Assembly: GCF_000328705.1 (NCBI RefSeq)
Contig: NC_019673.1
Span: 1,178,001-1,242,000, forward strand
Direction of reading: 5' to 3'
Length of the DNA: 64,000 nt
Origin: Saccharothrix espanaensis DSM 44229
GTDB lineage: Bacteria > Actinomycetota > Actinomycetes > Mycobacteriales > Pseudonocardiaceae
The notes under the pieces were generated by a model, which saw nothing but the letters and a program-made list of their open reading frames with translations, did no database searches and was not told where the DNA came from. The translations under genes and the position numbers were made by a program. Shown in pieces: positions 54,555-63,355 of this stretch (within the stretch, counting starts at the first letter, position 1; the number at the start of each line of letters is the position of its first letter).

Positions 54555-55400
54555 CTACCCCGCGAACGCGGTCGACGGCCGGCCCTCGCCCACGCCCGGC
54601 AGCACCAGCACGGAGCCCGCCAGCTCGCTCAACGCGTCACCGGACAGCCCGACCCGCGCGGTCGTCACGTACAGGTCGGTGAAGTCCTGGCCCCCGAACG
54701 CGCACGCGCTCGGCTGGCCCACCGGCAGCTCGACCTCGGTGTCGATCCGCCCGTCCGGCGTGTACCGGCGCACCGCCGCGCCACCCCACAGCGCCACCCA
54801 GACCGCGCCCGACGCGTCCACGCACAGCCCGTCCGGCAGCCCGCGGTCCACCTCGACGAGCGTGCGGCGGTTCGTGGCGTCGCCGGTGTCGCGGTCGAAG
54901 TCGAGCACGTCGATCCGGCGGGTGGCCGAGTCGACGTAGTACATCAGCGTCCCGTCCGGGCTCCAGTCGATGCCGTTGCTGCACGTGACGTCGCCCAGCA
55001 CGACCTTCGCGTCCCCGGTCGGGGCGACCCGGGCCAGCCAGCCGCCGGGGTCCTCGTCGTAGCGGGTGGTCCCGGCCCACAGCCGGCCCGCCGGGTCGAC
55101 CGCCGCGTCGTTGCCGCGCACGCCGTCGCGCGCCCAGTAGACCAGCCACGTCTTCGCGCCGTCCCGGTCGACCAGCGCCACCCCGTCGCGCAGGTTGAGC
55201 ACCAGCCCGCCCCTGGTGCGCGGCTTGGCCGCGCCGACGTGCTGCGGCACGTCGAGCACCGCGTCCTCGTCCCGGCCCGGCGAGTACCGGTGCACCTGGC
55301 TCGCGAGGATGTCCACCCAGACGAGGGTCCCACTGCCGTGGTCCCAGGTGGGTGATTCGCCCAACTCGGCCTCGGTGCGCACGGCGACTTCGATCGACAC
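54555..55400 (-). CDS. SMP-30/gluconolactonase-family protein
   Basis: 281 residues from the GTG at 55400, preferred over the GTG at 55406 because TAGGCT then sits exactly 6 nt upstream. Six-bladed propeller with metal ligands in ELGESPTW (Glu), CSNGIDWSPDG (Asn) and GLPDGLCVD (Asp). Substrates of the family include aldonolactones and organophosphate-like esters. It stands between the two MBL paralogues and is convergent with the first; divergent from the rhomboid gene. Confidence 0.9.
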   Translation of the reverse strand: MSIEVAVRTEAELGESPTWDHGSGTLVWVDILASQVHRYSPGRDEDAVLDVPQHVGAAKPRTRGGLVLNLRDGVALVDRDGAKTWLVYWARDGVRGNDAAVDPAGRLWAGTTRYDEDPGGWLARVAPTGDAKVVLGDVTCSNGIDWSPDGTLMYYVDSATRRIDVLDFDRDTGDATNRRTLVEVDRGLPDGLCVDASGAVWVALWGGAAVRRYTPDGRIDTEVELPVGQPSACAFGGQDFTDLYVTTARVGLSGDALSELAGSVLVLPGVGEGRPSTAFAG

Positions 55401-55406
55401 CGGCAC

Positions 55407-55412
55407 AGCCTA
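55407..55412 (-). promoter_or_regulatory. putative leaderless -10 hexamer of the SMP-30 gene
   Basis: TAGGCT on the minus strand, 6 nt before the GTG at 55400. Confidence 0.45.
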
Positions 55413-55545
55413 GGCCCGGCGCACCGGGAAGTACCGCAGGCGCACCCCCTGACCTCGGAACTCGACCGTCTCGCAGAGCGCCTCGACCGTGACCCGGCGC
55501 GCGCGGTCGTCACGAATCCGCGCCCTGCGACCGCCCCTTCACCCG

Positions 55546-55551
55546 TAACCT
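55546..55551 (+). promoter_or_regulatory. putative leaderless -10 hexamer of the rhomboid gene
   Basis: TAACCT, 6 nt before the GTG at 55558. Confidence 0.5.
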
Positions 55552-55557
55552 GAAGTC

Positions 55558-56181
55558 GTGGATCCCACGGTTGTGTCGCCGGCCCCGCCCACCCGGTCGC
55601 CGGCCAAGCGCGTCATCCCGCCGAACCCGCTGCTGTCGGCGGCGGTCGTGGCCGGGTTCGTCGCCCTGTTGTTCGTCGTCGAGGGCATCGACACGGCCCT
55701 GGGCGGCAGCCTCGACCACGACGGCGTCATCCCCCGCGACTTCACCGAGTGGGACAACATCCTCTGGGCGCCGGTGCTGCACGGCGGCTGGGAGCACCTG
55801 ACGGGCAACGCGCTGCCGCTGCTCGTCCTCGGGTTCCTGGCCACCTCCGGCGGCCTGAAGCAGTTCTTCCAGGTCACCGCCGTGATCTGGCTGACCGACG
55901 GCCTGGGCGTGTGGCTGGCCGGCTCACCCGGCAGCCACATCGGCGCGTCCGGCCTGATCTTCGGCTACCTGGTGTTCCTGCTGGTGCGCGGCGTGTTCGC
56001 GCGCGCCACGGCACAGGTCGTGGTGGCCCTGGCGGTGTTCGCGGTCTACGGCGCGATGCTGTGGGGCGTGCTGCCCGGCCAGCCCGGCATCTCCTGGGAG
56101 AGCCACCTGTTCGGCGCGCTCGGCGGCGTGCTCGCGGCCTGGGGCGTCGCCCGGGACCACCACCGGGCCGCCGCCGCGTGA
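55558..56181 (+). CDS. rhomboid-family intramembrane serine protease
   Basis: 207 residues with six membrane helices. [14 protein letters not shown] contains the catalytic Ser in GASG and [17 protein letters not shown] the catalytic His. [15 protein letters not shown] is the HxxxN oxyanion segment. This is the Rv1337 position. The gene overlaps murI by 4 nt, so a cell-wall-linked role is possible. Confidence 0.94.
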   Translation: MDPTVVSPAPPTRSPAKRVIPPNPLLSAAVVAGFVALLFVVEGIDTALGGSLDHDGVIPRDFTEWDNILWAPVLHGGWEHLTGNALPLLVLGFLATSGGLKQFFQVTAVIWLTDGLGVWLAGSPGSHIGASGLIFGYLVFLLVRGVFARATAQVVVALAVFAVYGAMLWGVLPGQPGISWESHLFGALGGVLAAWGVARDHHRAAAA

Positions 56182-56972
56182 CGTCCGCGAACGCGCCGAT
56201 CGGCATCTTCGACTCCGGGGTGGGCGGCCTGACCGTCGCCCGCGCGATCATGGACCAGCTGCCCGAGGAGAGCATCCGCTACGTGGGCGACACGGCCAAC
56301 GCCCCGTACGGCCCGCGACCCATCGCCGAGGTGCGCGAGCTGACCCTCCGACACCTCGACCGGCTGGTCGAGGACGGCGCGAAGCTGCTGGTGATCGCCT
56401 GCAACACGGCGTCCTCGGCGTGCCTGCGCGACGCCCGCGAGCGCTACGACGTGCCGGTCGTGGAGGTGGTGCTGCCCGCCGTCCGGCGCGCGGTCGCCAC
56501 CACCCGCACCGGCAAGGTCGGCGTGATCGGCACGGTCGGCACCATCGGCTCCGGCGCGTACCAGGACTCGTTCGCCGCCGCCCCCGACATCGAGGTCACG
56601 GCGGTCGCCTGCCCGCGGTTCGTGGACTTCGTGGAGCGCGGCACCACCTCCGGCCGCCAGGTGCTCGGCCTCGCCCAGGCCTACCTGGAGCCGTTGCAGC
56701 GCGCCGAGGTCGACACGGTCGTGCTCGGCTGCACCCACTACCCGTTGCTGACCGGTGTCATCCAGCTCGCCATGGGCGACCGGGTGACGTTGGTCTCCAG
56801 CGCCGAGGAGACGGTGAAGGACGTGGTCCGGGTGCTGACCGACCTCGACCGGTTCCGCTCCGGCGACCCGGACCTGCGGTTCTCCAGCACCGGCCCGGCC
56901 GACCTGTTCGCCCGGTTGGCGCACAGGTTTCTGCCTCGGCTGGAAAACGCGTCTTTCCACCCGCACGAATGA
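56178..56972 (+). CDS. murI: glutamate racemase
   Basis: 264 residues. [45 protein letters not shown] and [10 protein letters not shown] give the two catalytic cysteines in their motifs. It makes D-glutamate for peptidoglycan. The GTG start overlaps the rhomboid stop and its stop overlaps the next ATG (ATGA). Confidence 0.97.
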   Translation: MTSANAPIGIFDSGVGGLTVARAIMDQLPEESIRYVGDTANAPYGPRPIAEVRELTLRHLDRLVEDGAKLLVIACNTASSACLRDARERYDVPVVEVVLPAVRRAVATTRTGKVGVIGTVGTIGSGAYQDSFAAAPDIEVTAVACPRFVDFVERGTTSGRQVLGLAQAYLEPLQRAEVDTVVLGCTHYPLLTGVIQLAMGDRVTLVSSAEETVKDVVRVLTDLDRFRSGDPDLRFSSTGPADLFARLAHRFLPRLENASFHPHE

Positions 56973-57799
56973 TTTGGCACTCTCCAACGGTGCTGTTGAC
57001 CATCCTCGGCTGCTCGGGCAGCCTGCCGGGGCCGGACGGCCCCGCATCCGGCTACCTCGTCGAGGCGGACGGCTACCGTCTCGGGCTCGAACTCGGCAAC
57101 GGTGTGCTGGCCTCGCTGCAAGCGCACTGCGACCCGTTCTCGCTGGACGCGCTGCTGTTCTCGCACCTGCACCCGGACCACTGCGCCGACTTCACCACGC
57201 TCGCGGTGATGCGCCGCTACCACACCCACCCACCGCACGACACGACCGAGCGCAAGCTCCCGGTGCACGCGCCCTCCGAAGCGCCCCGGCGCTTCGCCCG
57301 CGCCTACGCCGAGAACGCGGAGGAACTGCGCACCGCCGACCTGTCGGACGTGTTCGAGTTCCACGCCTTGGGCGCCGAGCCGTTCCGGGTCGGCCCGTTC
57401 GAGATCACCGCCGCCCGGGTCGACCACCCCGGCGAGGCGTACGGGTTCCGCATCGCCACCGAGAACGCGGCGCTCGCGTTCACCGGCGACAGCGGCCCGT
57501 GCGCCGCGCTGGGCACTCTCGCCCACGGCGTCGACGTGCTGCTGTCCGAAGCGACGTGGACGCACGCCGACGACCGCCCGCCGGGCACCCACCTGTCCGG
57601 CGTGCAGGCGGGCGACCTGGCCGCCGCGGCGGGCGCGGGCCGGCTGCTGCTGACCCACGTCGCGCCGTGGACCGACCCGGAGGCGGTGCTCGCCGAAGCC
57701 CGCGGCCGGTACGCCGGGCCCGTCGAACTCGCACGTCAGGGCCACAAGTACGCGGTTGACGAGCCGGTCGTCCGGGTAATCGGCGGACATGGCAACTGA
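56969..57799 (+). CDS. MBL-fold hydrolase, paralogue 2 of Rv1339-type (canonical position)
   Basis: 276 residues from the ATG that overlaps the murI stop; homology starts about 8 residues later at [31 protein letters not shown] is the metal motif, [14 protein letters not shown] and [11 protein letters not shown] follow. In M. tuberculosis this slot is Rv1339, reported as an atypical cAMP phosphodiesterase. Its last 11 bp overlap the hemerythrin gene. Paralogue 1 lies 2.4 kb upstream. Confidence 0.92.
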   Translation: MIWHSPTVLLTILGCSGSLPGPDGPASGYLVEADGYRLGLELGNGVLASLQAHCDPFSLDALLFSHLHPDHCADFTTLAVMRRYHTHPPHDTTERKLPVHAPSEAPRRFARAYAENAEELRTADLSDVFEFHALGAEPFRVGPFEITAARVDHPGEAYGFRIATENAALAFTGDSGPCAALGTLAHGVDVLLSEATWTHADDRPPGTHLSGVQAGDLAAAAGAGRLLLTHVAPWTDPEAVLAEARGRYAGPVELARQGHKYAVDEPVVRVIGGHGN

Positions 57800-58292
57800 T
57801 GTCGTCGACCTGATCCTGGCCGACCACCGCCGGTTCGAGGAGCTGTTCCGCGAGCTGCGGGACCGCTCCGCGGACCGCGCCGCCCGGCTCGGCGAACTGG
57901 CCGCCCTGCTGGTGGCGCACGCCGAGGCGGAGGAGTCCGAGGTCTACCCCGCGCTCAAGCGGTACAAGAAGGTGGACAACGACGAGGTCGACCACGGCGA
58001 GGAAGAGCACGCCGAGGGGCACCAGGCGCTGCTGGCGCTGATGGAGGTGACGGACCCGGAGACCGAGGAGTGGGAGTCGAAGCTGGAGGAACTCGTCGAA
58101 GCGCTCAACCACCACGTGGACGAGGAGGAGCGGACGCTGCTCAACGACGCGCGCGAACAGGTCGCCGACGACCGCCGCACCGAGCTGGGCAAGGCGTTCG
58201 CGGAGGCGCGCCAGGCCCTGCTGGACGACGACTGCGGTGACCTGGAGTACGTGCGCCGGATCGCCAGGGCCACCGCCGACCGGATCGACTAA
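57789..58292 (+). CDS. hemerythrin HHE-domain protein
   Basis: 167 residues, helical. Di-iron ligands fit LILADHRRFEELF, LLVAHAEAEESEVYP, DHGEEEHAEGHQALL and ALNHHVDEEERTLL. Such proteins bind O2, NO or sense redox state. It overlaps the MBL gene by 11 nt, so it extends the murI operon. Its end carries the TAACGT box of the OsmC gene. Confidence 0.9.
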   Translation: MATDVVDLILADHRRFEELFRELRDRSADRAARLGELAALLVAHAEAEESEVYPALKRYKKVDNDEVDHGEEEHAEGHQALLALMEVTDPETEEWESKLEELVEALNHHVDEEERTLLNDAREQVADDRRTELGKAFAEARQALLDDDCGDLEYVRRIARATADRID

Positions 58293-58295
58293 CGT
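58290..58295 (+). promoter_or_regulatory. putative leaderless -10 hexamer of the OsmC gene
   Basis: TAACGT, 7 nt before the GTG at 58303; it overlaps the hemerythrin stop codon region. Confidence 0.5.
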
Positions 58296-58302
58296 CGGTC
58301 GG

Positions 58303-58701
58303 GTGTCGAACGTCGAGGTGCGCAAGGTCGGTCAGCACGAGTTCGTGGCCACGAACGACCGCGGTGCCTCGGTGCCGATCGGGCGGGCGGGCGCGCAGGG
58401 CTCGTTCAGCCCGGTGGAGCTGCTGCTGGCGGCGATGGCGGGCTGCGCGGTGGTGACCGTGGAGACGCTGGTCCACCGGCGGGTCGGCGAAGGTCTGTCG
58501 GCGCGGGCCGACGACGTGCGCCCGGAAGGCGCGCACGAGCTGCACGAGGTGCCGGTGACCCTGGAGTACGACGTGTCGGCGTTGACCGACGAGCAGCGCG
58601 CAGCGCTCGACGTGACCGTCCGGCGGGCCATCGACCAGTTGTGCACCGTCTCCCGGACCCTCCAGAAGGCCCCGCCGACCCCGCTGCACCTGCCCGGCTA
58701 A
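58303..58701 (+). CDS. OsmC-family protein
   Basis: 132 residues. The two peroxidatic cysteines are in LLAAMAGCAVVTVETL and AIDQLCTVSRTLQ; the family reduces organic hydroperoxides. FSPVELLLAAMAGC is the diagnostic stretch. It is shorter than Ohr and fits the YhfA/OsmC branch. Its stop overlaps that of the convergent broken gene. Confidence 0.9.
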   Translation: MSNVEVRKVGQHEFVATNDRGASVPIGRAGAQGSFSPVELLLAAMAGCAVVTVETLVHRRVGEGLSARADDVRPEGAHELHEVPVTLEYDVSALTDEQRAALDVTVRRAIDQLCTVSRTLQKAPPTPLHLPG

Positions 58702-59039
58702 CCGGGCAGCGGCGTGCGCGGGTCGCGCTGCACGGCCTTGAGCCACCACTCGGGCGGGGCGGGGCTGCGCACGTCGGCCGTGGGTTGGTCGGGGTGCAGC
58801 CCCAGCCGCCACAGCGCGTCGGCCCGGACCCGGACGGCGACCCACCCGCGCCAGCAGCCGTCCGGACCGACGCCGCAGGCCAGGTCCCAGCGGACCTCGT
58901 CGTCGCGGAACGGCAGCCAGTCGACGCCGCGCTCGCGCAGTCAAGCGCGCGTGGCCATCGCCGGCGCGGGGCGGCCCGGCAGGTTCTCGTAACCGATGAC
59001 GGCGATCCACTCGGCACCCGGCGCGTCCACGGCGTCCAT
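58698..59039 (-). pseudogene. hypothetical gene interrupted by one in-frame TGA
   Basis: From the ATG at 59039 a single frame runs 114 codons to the TAG at 58698-58700, but codon 33 is TGA (58941-58943). Before it the frame reads MDAVDAPGAEWIAVIGYENL; after it VDWLPFRDDEVRWDLACGVG, VGPDGCWRGWVAVRVRADAL and PPEWWLKAVQRDPRTPLPG, which look like real protein. A single C-to-T change (CGA to TGA) would explain it. I do not know the family. It may be a pseudogene, a sequencing error or, less likely, a read-through site. Confidence 0.65.
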
Positions 59040-59078
59040 GGTGCCGGGTGGCCGGCCGCAGGTCACGCCGTTTCGCGG

Positions 59079-59597
59079 CTAGCTCTGGCCGACGCCGTCC
59101 CACACGGCCGTCGACCCGCTGTGCCCGATGCGCACGGTCTGCACGGTCACCGCCGCGCCGGCCGCGACCACCAGCACCGCCACCACGACCAGGATCCGCC
59201 GCCACGTCTTGGGCACGGCGGTGTCGTCCGCCGCGGCGGCGCGCTCCCGGTCGGCCAGCCGACCGGCGACCAGCAGCGCCACCACCAGCACGCCGAAGCC
59301 GAGCGCGAACGGCAGCAGGTCGTTGCCGAGTTCGGCGTGTCGCGCGATCAACGGGTTGCCCAGGGCCGCCATGCGCTCGTTGAGCAGCTCGCCCGCCTTC
59401 TGCGCGGGCAGCACCGAGCCGACGCCCAGCAGCGTGATCCCCAGCAACGGCCACGCGTAGCGCTGACGCCACTTCGGCACCACCGCCAGCGCGGCCGCTG
59501 CCACGGCGGACAGCGGGAGGAGCACCACCACGGCGTGCACCAGCAGCGGGTGCGCGGGAAGTCCGAAGATCGTCGAAAGGCCGTCTGCGAGTGCCAT
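59079..59597 (-). CDS. DUF2231 membrane protein
   Basis: 172 residues with four membrane helices (LLVHAVVVLLPLSAVAAAAL, WPLLGITLLGVGSVLPA, LPFALGFGVLVVALLVAG, ILVVVAVLVVAAGAAVTV). GLPAHPLLVHAVVVLLP and IGHSGSTAVW are DUF2231 hallmarks (HPLLVH). Function unknown; the histidines might bind haem or metal. GGGAGAGG precedes the ATG. Divergent from rph. Confidence 0.9.
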   Translation of the reverse strand: MALADGLSTIFGLPAHPLLVHAVVVLLPLSAVAAAALAVVPKWRQRYAWPLLGITLLGVGSVLPAQKAGELLNERMAALGNPLIARHAELGNDLLPFALGFGVLVVALLVAGRLADRERAAAADDTAVPKTWRRILVVVAVLVVAAGAAVTVQTVRIGHSGSTAVWDGVGQS

Positions 59598-59639
59598 GCC
59601 TCTCCCTACGCCAGTGGGACGTCCCCAGGTTCAGCGCCT

Positions 59640-59645
59640 TAGGGT
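59640..59645 (+). promoter_or_regulatory. putative leaderless -10 hexamer of rph
   Basis: TAGGGT, 6 nt before the GTG at 59652, with no Shine-Dalgarno. Confidence 0.55.
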
Positions 59646-59651
59646 AGTGCC

Positions 59652-60416
59652 GTGCTGAGAACCGATGGCAGGAACGACGACGTACTGCGCGACATCCGGA
59701 TCACCCGCGGCTACCAGCAGTGGCCGGCGGGCTCGGTGCTGATCGAGTTCGGCAACACGCGCGTGCTCTGCGCGGCCAGCGTGACCGAAGGTGTCCCCCG
59801 GTGGAGGTCGGGCTCGGGTCTCGGCTGGGTGACCGCCGAGTACGCGATGCTGCCCAGCGCCACCCACAGCCGCAGCGACCGCGAGTCCGTGAAGGGCCGG
59901 ATCGGCGGACGCACCCACGAGATCTCCCGGCTGATCGGCCGGTCGCTGCGCACGTGCATCGACCTGGCCGCGCTGGGCGAGAACACGATCGTGATCGACT
60001 GCGACGTGATCCAGGCCGACGGCGGCACCCGCACCGCGGCCATCACCGGCGCGTACGTGGCGCTGGCCGACGCCATCACGTGGCTCGGCGCGGCCGGCCG
60101 GCTGGCCGACCCCCAACCGCTGTCGTGCGCGGTGTCGGCGGTGTCGGTGGGCGTCGTGGACGGCCGGGTGCGCCTGGACCTGCCGTACGAGGAGGACTCG
60201 CGCGCCGAGGTCGACATGAACGTGGTCGCCACCGACGCGGGCACCCTGATCGAGATCCAGGGCACCGGCGAGGGCGCGACGTTCGCGCGGTCCACTCTGG
60301 ACAAGATGCTCGACCTGGCGCTGCAGGGCTGCGCCGAGCTCAACCGCGTGCAGTCCGAAGCGCTGGCCCAGCCCTACCCCGGCGTGCTCCCCGAACCGAA
60401 GGGCCGCAAGAAGTGA
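59652..60416 (+). CDS. rph: ribonuclease PH
   Basis: 254 residues. [50 protein letters not shown] and [18 protein letters not shown] are diagnostic; it trims tRNA 3-prime ends with phosphate. It overlaps rdgB by 4 nt (GTGA), matching M. tuberculosis rphA-Rv1341. Confidence 0.97.
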   Translation: MLRTDGRNDDVLRDIRITRGYQQWPAGSVLIEFGNTRVLCAASVTEGVPRWRSGSGLGWVTAEYAMLPSATHSRSDRESVKGRIGGRTHEISRLIGRSLRTCIDLAALGENTIVIDCDVIQADGGTRTAAITGAYVALADAITWLGAAGRLADPQPLSCAVSAVSVGVVDGRVRLDLPYEEDSRAEVDMNVVATDAGTLIEIQGTGEGATFARSTLDKMLDLALQGCAELNRVQSEALAQPYPGVLPEPKGRKK

Positions 60417-61021
60417 AGGTCCTGCTCGCGTCCCGCAACGCCAAGAAGCTCGGCGAGCTGCGCCGGATCCTGGTGGCCGAGGGCCTGTCCGGGATCGAGG
60501 TCGTCGGCCTGGCAGACGTCCCGGAGTTCCCCGAGGCCCCGGAGACCGACCCGACCTTCGAGGGCAACGCCCTGGCCAAGGCCCGCGACGCCTTCGCCGC
60601 CACCGGCCTGCCGGCCGTGGCCGACGACTCCGGCATCGAGGTCGACGCCCTCAACGGCATGCCCGGAGTCCTGTCGGCTCGCTGGTCGGGAGCCCACGGC
60701 AACGACGCCGCGAACCTCCAGCTGGTCCTGGGTCAACTCCGCGACGTCCCGGACGAGCGCCGGGGCGGAGCGTTCGTCTGCACGGCGGCCCTGGTGGCGG
60801 CCGACGGCGTGGAGGTGGTGGTCCGCGGCGAGTGGCGAGGCACGATCCGCCGCGAACCCGCCGGCACCAACGGTTTCGGCTACGACCCGATCTTCCAGCC
60901 CGAGGGCCAGGACGTCACGTCGGCCGAACTGTCCCCGGAGGACAAGGACAAGCTCTCCCACCGAGGCCGAGCCCTGCGCCTACTGCTGCCCCACCTGAGG
61001 GAACTCGCTCAGGGAAGGTAG
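60413..61021 (+). CDS. rdgB: RdgB/HAM1 family non-canonical purine NTP pyrophosphatase
   Basis: 202 residues. [54 protein letters not shown] and [15 protein letters not shown] are typical. It removes ITP, XTP and dITP. GTG start overlapping the rph stop. Confidence 0.97.
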   Translation: MKVLLASRNAKKLGELRRILVAEGLSGIEVVGLADVPEFPEAPETDPTFEGNALAKARDAFAATGLPAVADDSGIEVDALNGMPGVLSARWSGAHGNDAANLQLVLGQLRDVPDERRGGAFVCTAALVAADGVEVVVRGEWRGTIRREPAGTNGFGYDPIFQPEGQDVTSAELSPEDKDKLSHRGRALRLLLPHLRELAQGR

Positions 61022-61031
61022 CGGACCTTGA

Positions 61032-61074
61032 CGTTCGGACCGGGCTCATCGAGCCCGGTGTGCCGGTCCGAACG
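61032..61074 (+). terminator. terminator of the rph-rdgB operon
   Basis: CGTTCGGACCGG and CCGGTCCGAACG pair perfectly (12 bp), with a nested GGGCTC/GAGCCC stem inside. Confidence 0.7.
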
Positions 61075-61159
61075 CCACAAGGCCAACGACACATCATGTC
61101 CCGCAACGGGCTCAGGTCCGATCAGCGGGCGGCAAGCGGTCGGCCGGGTGATCGGGTGG

Positions 61160-61486
61160 TCAGGTCGTCGCGGCGGCCGAGACGACGCCGACACCGGCCG
61201 CGATGAGGGCCATGCCGGCCAGCGTGGCCGGGCCGATCGGGTCGGCGAACAGGACGCGGCCGGCCACGGCGACCAGCGCGATCCCGCCGCCGGCCCAGAC
61301 CGCGTAGGTGATGGCCACCGGCAGCCCGAGTCGGATCACCTGGGATTCCAGGTAGAACGCCGCCGCGTAGCCGACCAGCAGGCCGAGGGTGGGCAGGAGT
61401 CTGGTGAAGCCGTCGGAGGCTTTCAGGCACAGCGTCGCGAAGACCTCGAACACGATGGCGAGGCCGAGCAGTGTCCACTTCAGCAT
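61160..61486 (-). CDS. SMR-family multidrug exporter (Qac/EmrE type)
   Basis: 108 residues, four helices. IVFEVFATLCLKASDGFTRL has the membrane Glu and the LKxSxGFT motif of the quaternary-ammonium branch, not the guanidinium-exporter pattern; ITYAVWAGGGIALVA is the second signature. It works as a homodimer driven by protons. The roughly 200-bp leader (61487-61683) has no riboswitch that I can recognise. Confidence 0.93.
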   Translation of the reverse strand: MLKWTLLGLAIVFEVFATLCLKASDGFTRLLPTLGLLVGYAAAFYLESQVIRLGLPVAITYAVWAGGGIALVAVAGRVLFADPIGPATLAGMALIAAGVGVVSAAATT

Positions 61487-61683
61487 TTCGGGTGTCCCGA
61501 GAACGGTGTTCGGTTGTGGGCGCGGGCGGATCAGCCCGGCGTCAACCGCCGCGAGCGGGGAAGTGGACCCGGAGGACGAACTTGGAGCGGGGAGCGTCGG
61601 GTGTCGTCGCGCGACACACGGATATCACCCTTACGGAGGTCTGAGCGGCCCGAGCGGCCTGGCCTCGACCTCCAGTCTACCCG

Positions 61684-61725
61684 CCACCGCGCCCGCACCG
61701 GGCGGACCGGGCGCGGGCGCGGTGG
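61684..61725. terminator. terminator of the peroxiredoxin gene
   Basis: CCACCGCGCCCGC and GCGGGCGCGGTGG pair perfectly (13 bp) around a GC-rich loop, 12 bp beyond the bcp stop on the minus strand. Confidence 0.65.
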
Positions 61726-61737
61726 GCGTGGGAAGGG

Positions 61738-62211
61738 TCAGGCGGGCAGTTCGCGCAGCAGCTTCGCCACGTGACCGGTCGCGCGGACGTTGTACATCGC
61801 CTTCGCGACCTTGCCCTCGGCGTCGACGAGGAAGGTCGAGCGGATGACGCCCATGACCGTCCGGCCGTAGTTCTGCTTCTCGCCGAACGCGCCCCACTCG
61901 GCCAGCACCTTGCGGTCCACGTCGGACAGCAGCGGGAAGTTCAGGCCCTCCGCCTCGGCGAACTTGGCCAGCTTCTCCGGCTTGTCCGGCGAGATGCCCA
62001 CGACGTCGTAGCCCGACGTCGCGAGGTCGCCGATGCTGTCGCGGAAGTCGCACGCCTGCTTGGTGCAGCCCGGCGTCCCGGCGGCCGGGTAGAAGTAGAC
62101 GACCACCGAACGACCCAGGTAGTCGGAAAGCGAGACGGACTTGCCCTCGCTGTCGGGCAGCGTGAACGCCGGGGCCTTGTCACCGGGGGACAGGCGCTTC
62201 TGCTCGGTCAT
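61738..62211 (-). CDS. bcp: Bcp/PrxQ thioredoxin-dependent thiol peroxidase
   Basis: 157 residues. VVVYFYPAAGTPGCTKQACD has the peroxidatic Cys and resolving Cys five residues apart (PrxQ type); APAFTLPDSEGKSVSLSDY opens the fold. It reduces H2O2 and alkyl hydroperoxides in the cytosol. TAGCGT lies 7 nt before the ATG. Confidence 0.96.
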   Translation of the reverse strand: MTEQKRLSPGDKAPAFTLPDSEGKSVSLSDYLGRSVVVYFYPAAGTPGCTKQACDFRDSIGDLATSGYDVVGISPDKPEKLAKFAEAEGLNFPLLSDVDRKVLAEWGAFGEKQNYGRTVMGVIRSTFLVDAEGKVAKAMYNVRATGHVAKLLRELPA

Positions 62212-62218
62212 GGCGCAA

Positions 62219-62224
62219 ACGCTA
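62219..62224 (-). promoter_or_regulatory. putative leaderless -10 hexamer of bcp
   Basis: TAGCGT on the minus strand, 7 nt before the ATG at 62211. Confidence 0.55.
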
Positions 62225-62320
62225 CAGCCCACACCCGACAGTCCCCGGCCGACGCCGGCGGTCGACGTCCACCCGCTGATGGCGAGGGCGGGGCGGAATC
62301 GCGTGGTGCTGCCGGCCCCC

Positions 62321-62496
62321 GGCGCGGGATCGTGTGACGCTGCTCGCCTCGGCGCGGGATCGCTCCGCGACCGGCCACCAAGCGCCCGGCGAGGTCGTGC
62401 GGCCCGGACGGGCGGGGCCGTCACGGTGGTGGCCAAGGCCGGGGCGAGCCGGCAGGCGACCGGCTCGTGCCGCGAGGCCAAGGCCGGGCGAGCCGG
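62321..62496. repeat. two pairs of short direct repeats in the bcp/lipoprotein gap
   Basis: GGCGCGGGATCG occurs at 62321 and 62351; GGCCAAGGCCGGGGCGAGCC occurs at 62431 and, with one base lost, at 62476. The surrounding 315-bp gap 62212-62526 shows no gene or stable RNA that I can recognise. Confidence 0.5.
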
Positions 62497-62526
62497 GCGA
62501 GTCGTGCGCTTCGTGGCGCCGGTGGG

Positions 62527-63066
62527 TCAGGCGATGCCCTCGAACGTGGCGCTGGGGTCCTGGCCGGCGCCGTTGGGCTCGATCACCAACTGCATCCGGA
62601 CCTGGTTCTCGGGCACGGCGAACGCCAGGGTCAGCATGGTTTCGCCGCCGGGCGGGACCTCGGTCACCGCGGCTCCCAGGCCGTTGAGGCCCTGTACCGA
62701 GTCGAGCACCTCGGCGGCCGGTTCGCCGCCGACCAGGGCGCGGACGGTGAGTTCGCTGGTGCGATAGGTGGTGCCGGTGCCGTTGACCAGGGTCAGCACG
62801 AACGCGGTGGTGCGCGCCGCCTTCGGGAACGAGGTGTCGCTCGGCTTGAGCGACTTGGCCGGCGAGACCGTGATGGACAGCCCGTCGGACCAGACCCGGC
62901 GCGAACCGAACGCGGCGGAGTCGGCCGCGGGCGGCGCGTTGTTCGGGTTGTCGTGGGTGCTGGAGGTCGTCTCGGGGACGGACGACTCGGACAGCGCGGA
63001 GTGGTCCGCGCATCCTGCCAACGCCCCCGCCAGGCACAGGCCGACGGCCAGTCTGGCGAACTTCAC
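62527..63066 (-). CDS. exported lipoprotein with DUF4352-like beta-sandwich
   Basis: 179 residues. Lipobox LAGALAGCADHS after a short hydrophobic region marks lipid attachment at Cys19. A Ser/Thr/Asn-rich linker follows, then a beta-sandwich (LSITVSPAKSLKPSDTSFPK, AFVLTLVNGTGTTYRTSELT, MLTLAFAVPENQVRMQLVIE) of the DUF4352/immunoglobulin-like kind found in surface lipoproteins. Function unknown. GGGGAGG precedes the GTG start. Confidence 0.85.
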   Translation of the reverse strand: MKFARLAVGLCLAGALAGCADHSALSESSVPETTSSTHDNPNNAPPAADSAAFGSRRVWSDGLSITVSPAKSLKPSDTSFPKAARTTAFVLTLVNGTGTTYRTSELTVRALVGGEPAAEVLDSVQGLNGLGAAVTEVPPGGETMLTLAFAVPENQVRMQLVIEPNGAGQDPSATFEGIA

Positions 63067-63210
63067 GAACCTCCCCTTCCCGCCCCGGCGGTGGGCTAGC
63101 GGCGACTCCCACCACCATGACGGCGCACGGGGGTGCTCGGGGACGGATCGGGGGGCTTGATTCGCACCTGGTGCCGGCCTGTGGCCAAGCCGTGATGCCC
63201 GGCCGCCGCC

Positions 63211-63253
63211 CGCGTGGGCGGCGCCACACTTTCGGCGGCGCTGCCCACGCGGA
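63211..63253. other. long hairpin in the lipoprotein/LLM intergenic region
   Basis: 16-nt arms (63211-63226 with 63238-63253) pair with one mismatch around an 11-nt loop. It follows the LLM gene end on the minus strand and may be its terminator. The rest of 63067-63355 shows no gene. Confidence 0.5.
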
Positions 63254-63355
63254 CCGCGGCGGCGTCCGATCGGGCGGGACTCGCCACCCGGAAGTAGGGA
63301 GCGCGTCGGGGGGCCTGCGCGCTCAACAGGATCATCGCGCGCTGGCGCCCGGTTG

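Noticed and set aside
55401..55510. Minus-strand frame reading VTVEALCETVEFRGQGVRLR before the SMP-30 gene
   Set aside because: Looks protein-like but has no usable start codon and is closed by a TGA just upstream. At most a short remnant.
61487..61683. Possible guanidine riboswitch before the SMR exporter gene
   Set aside because: ACGG occurs twice but on the strand opposite to the gene, the guanidine-I motifs are absent, and the exporter has Qac-type rather than guanidinium-type motifs.
61630..61690. tRNA-Leu-like stretch on the minus strand
   Set aside because: GGTGGCGGGTAGACTGG recalls a D-arm region, but no anticodon arm, T-arm or CCA end can be folded.
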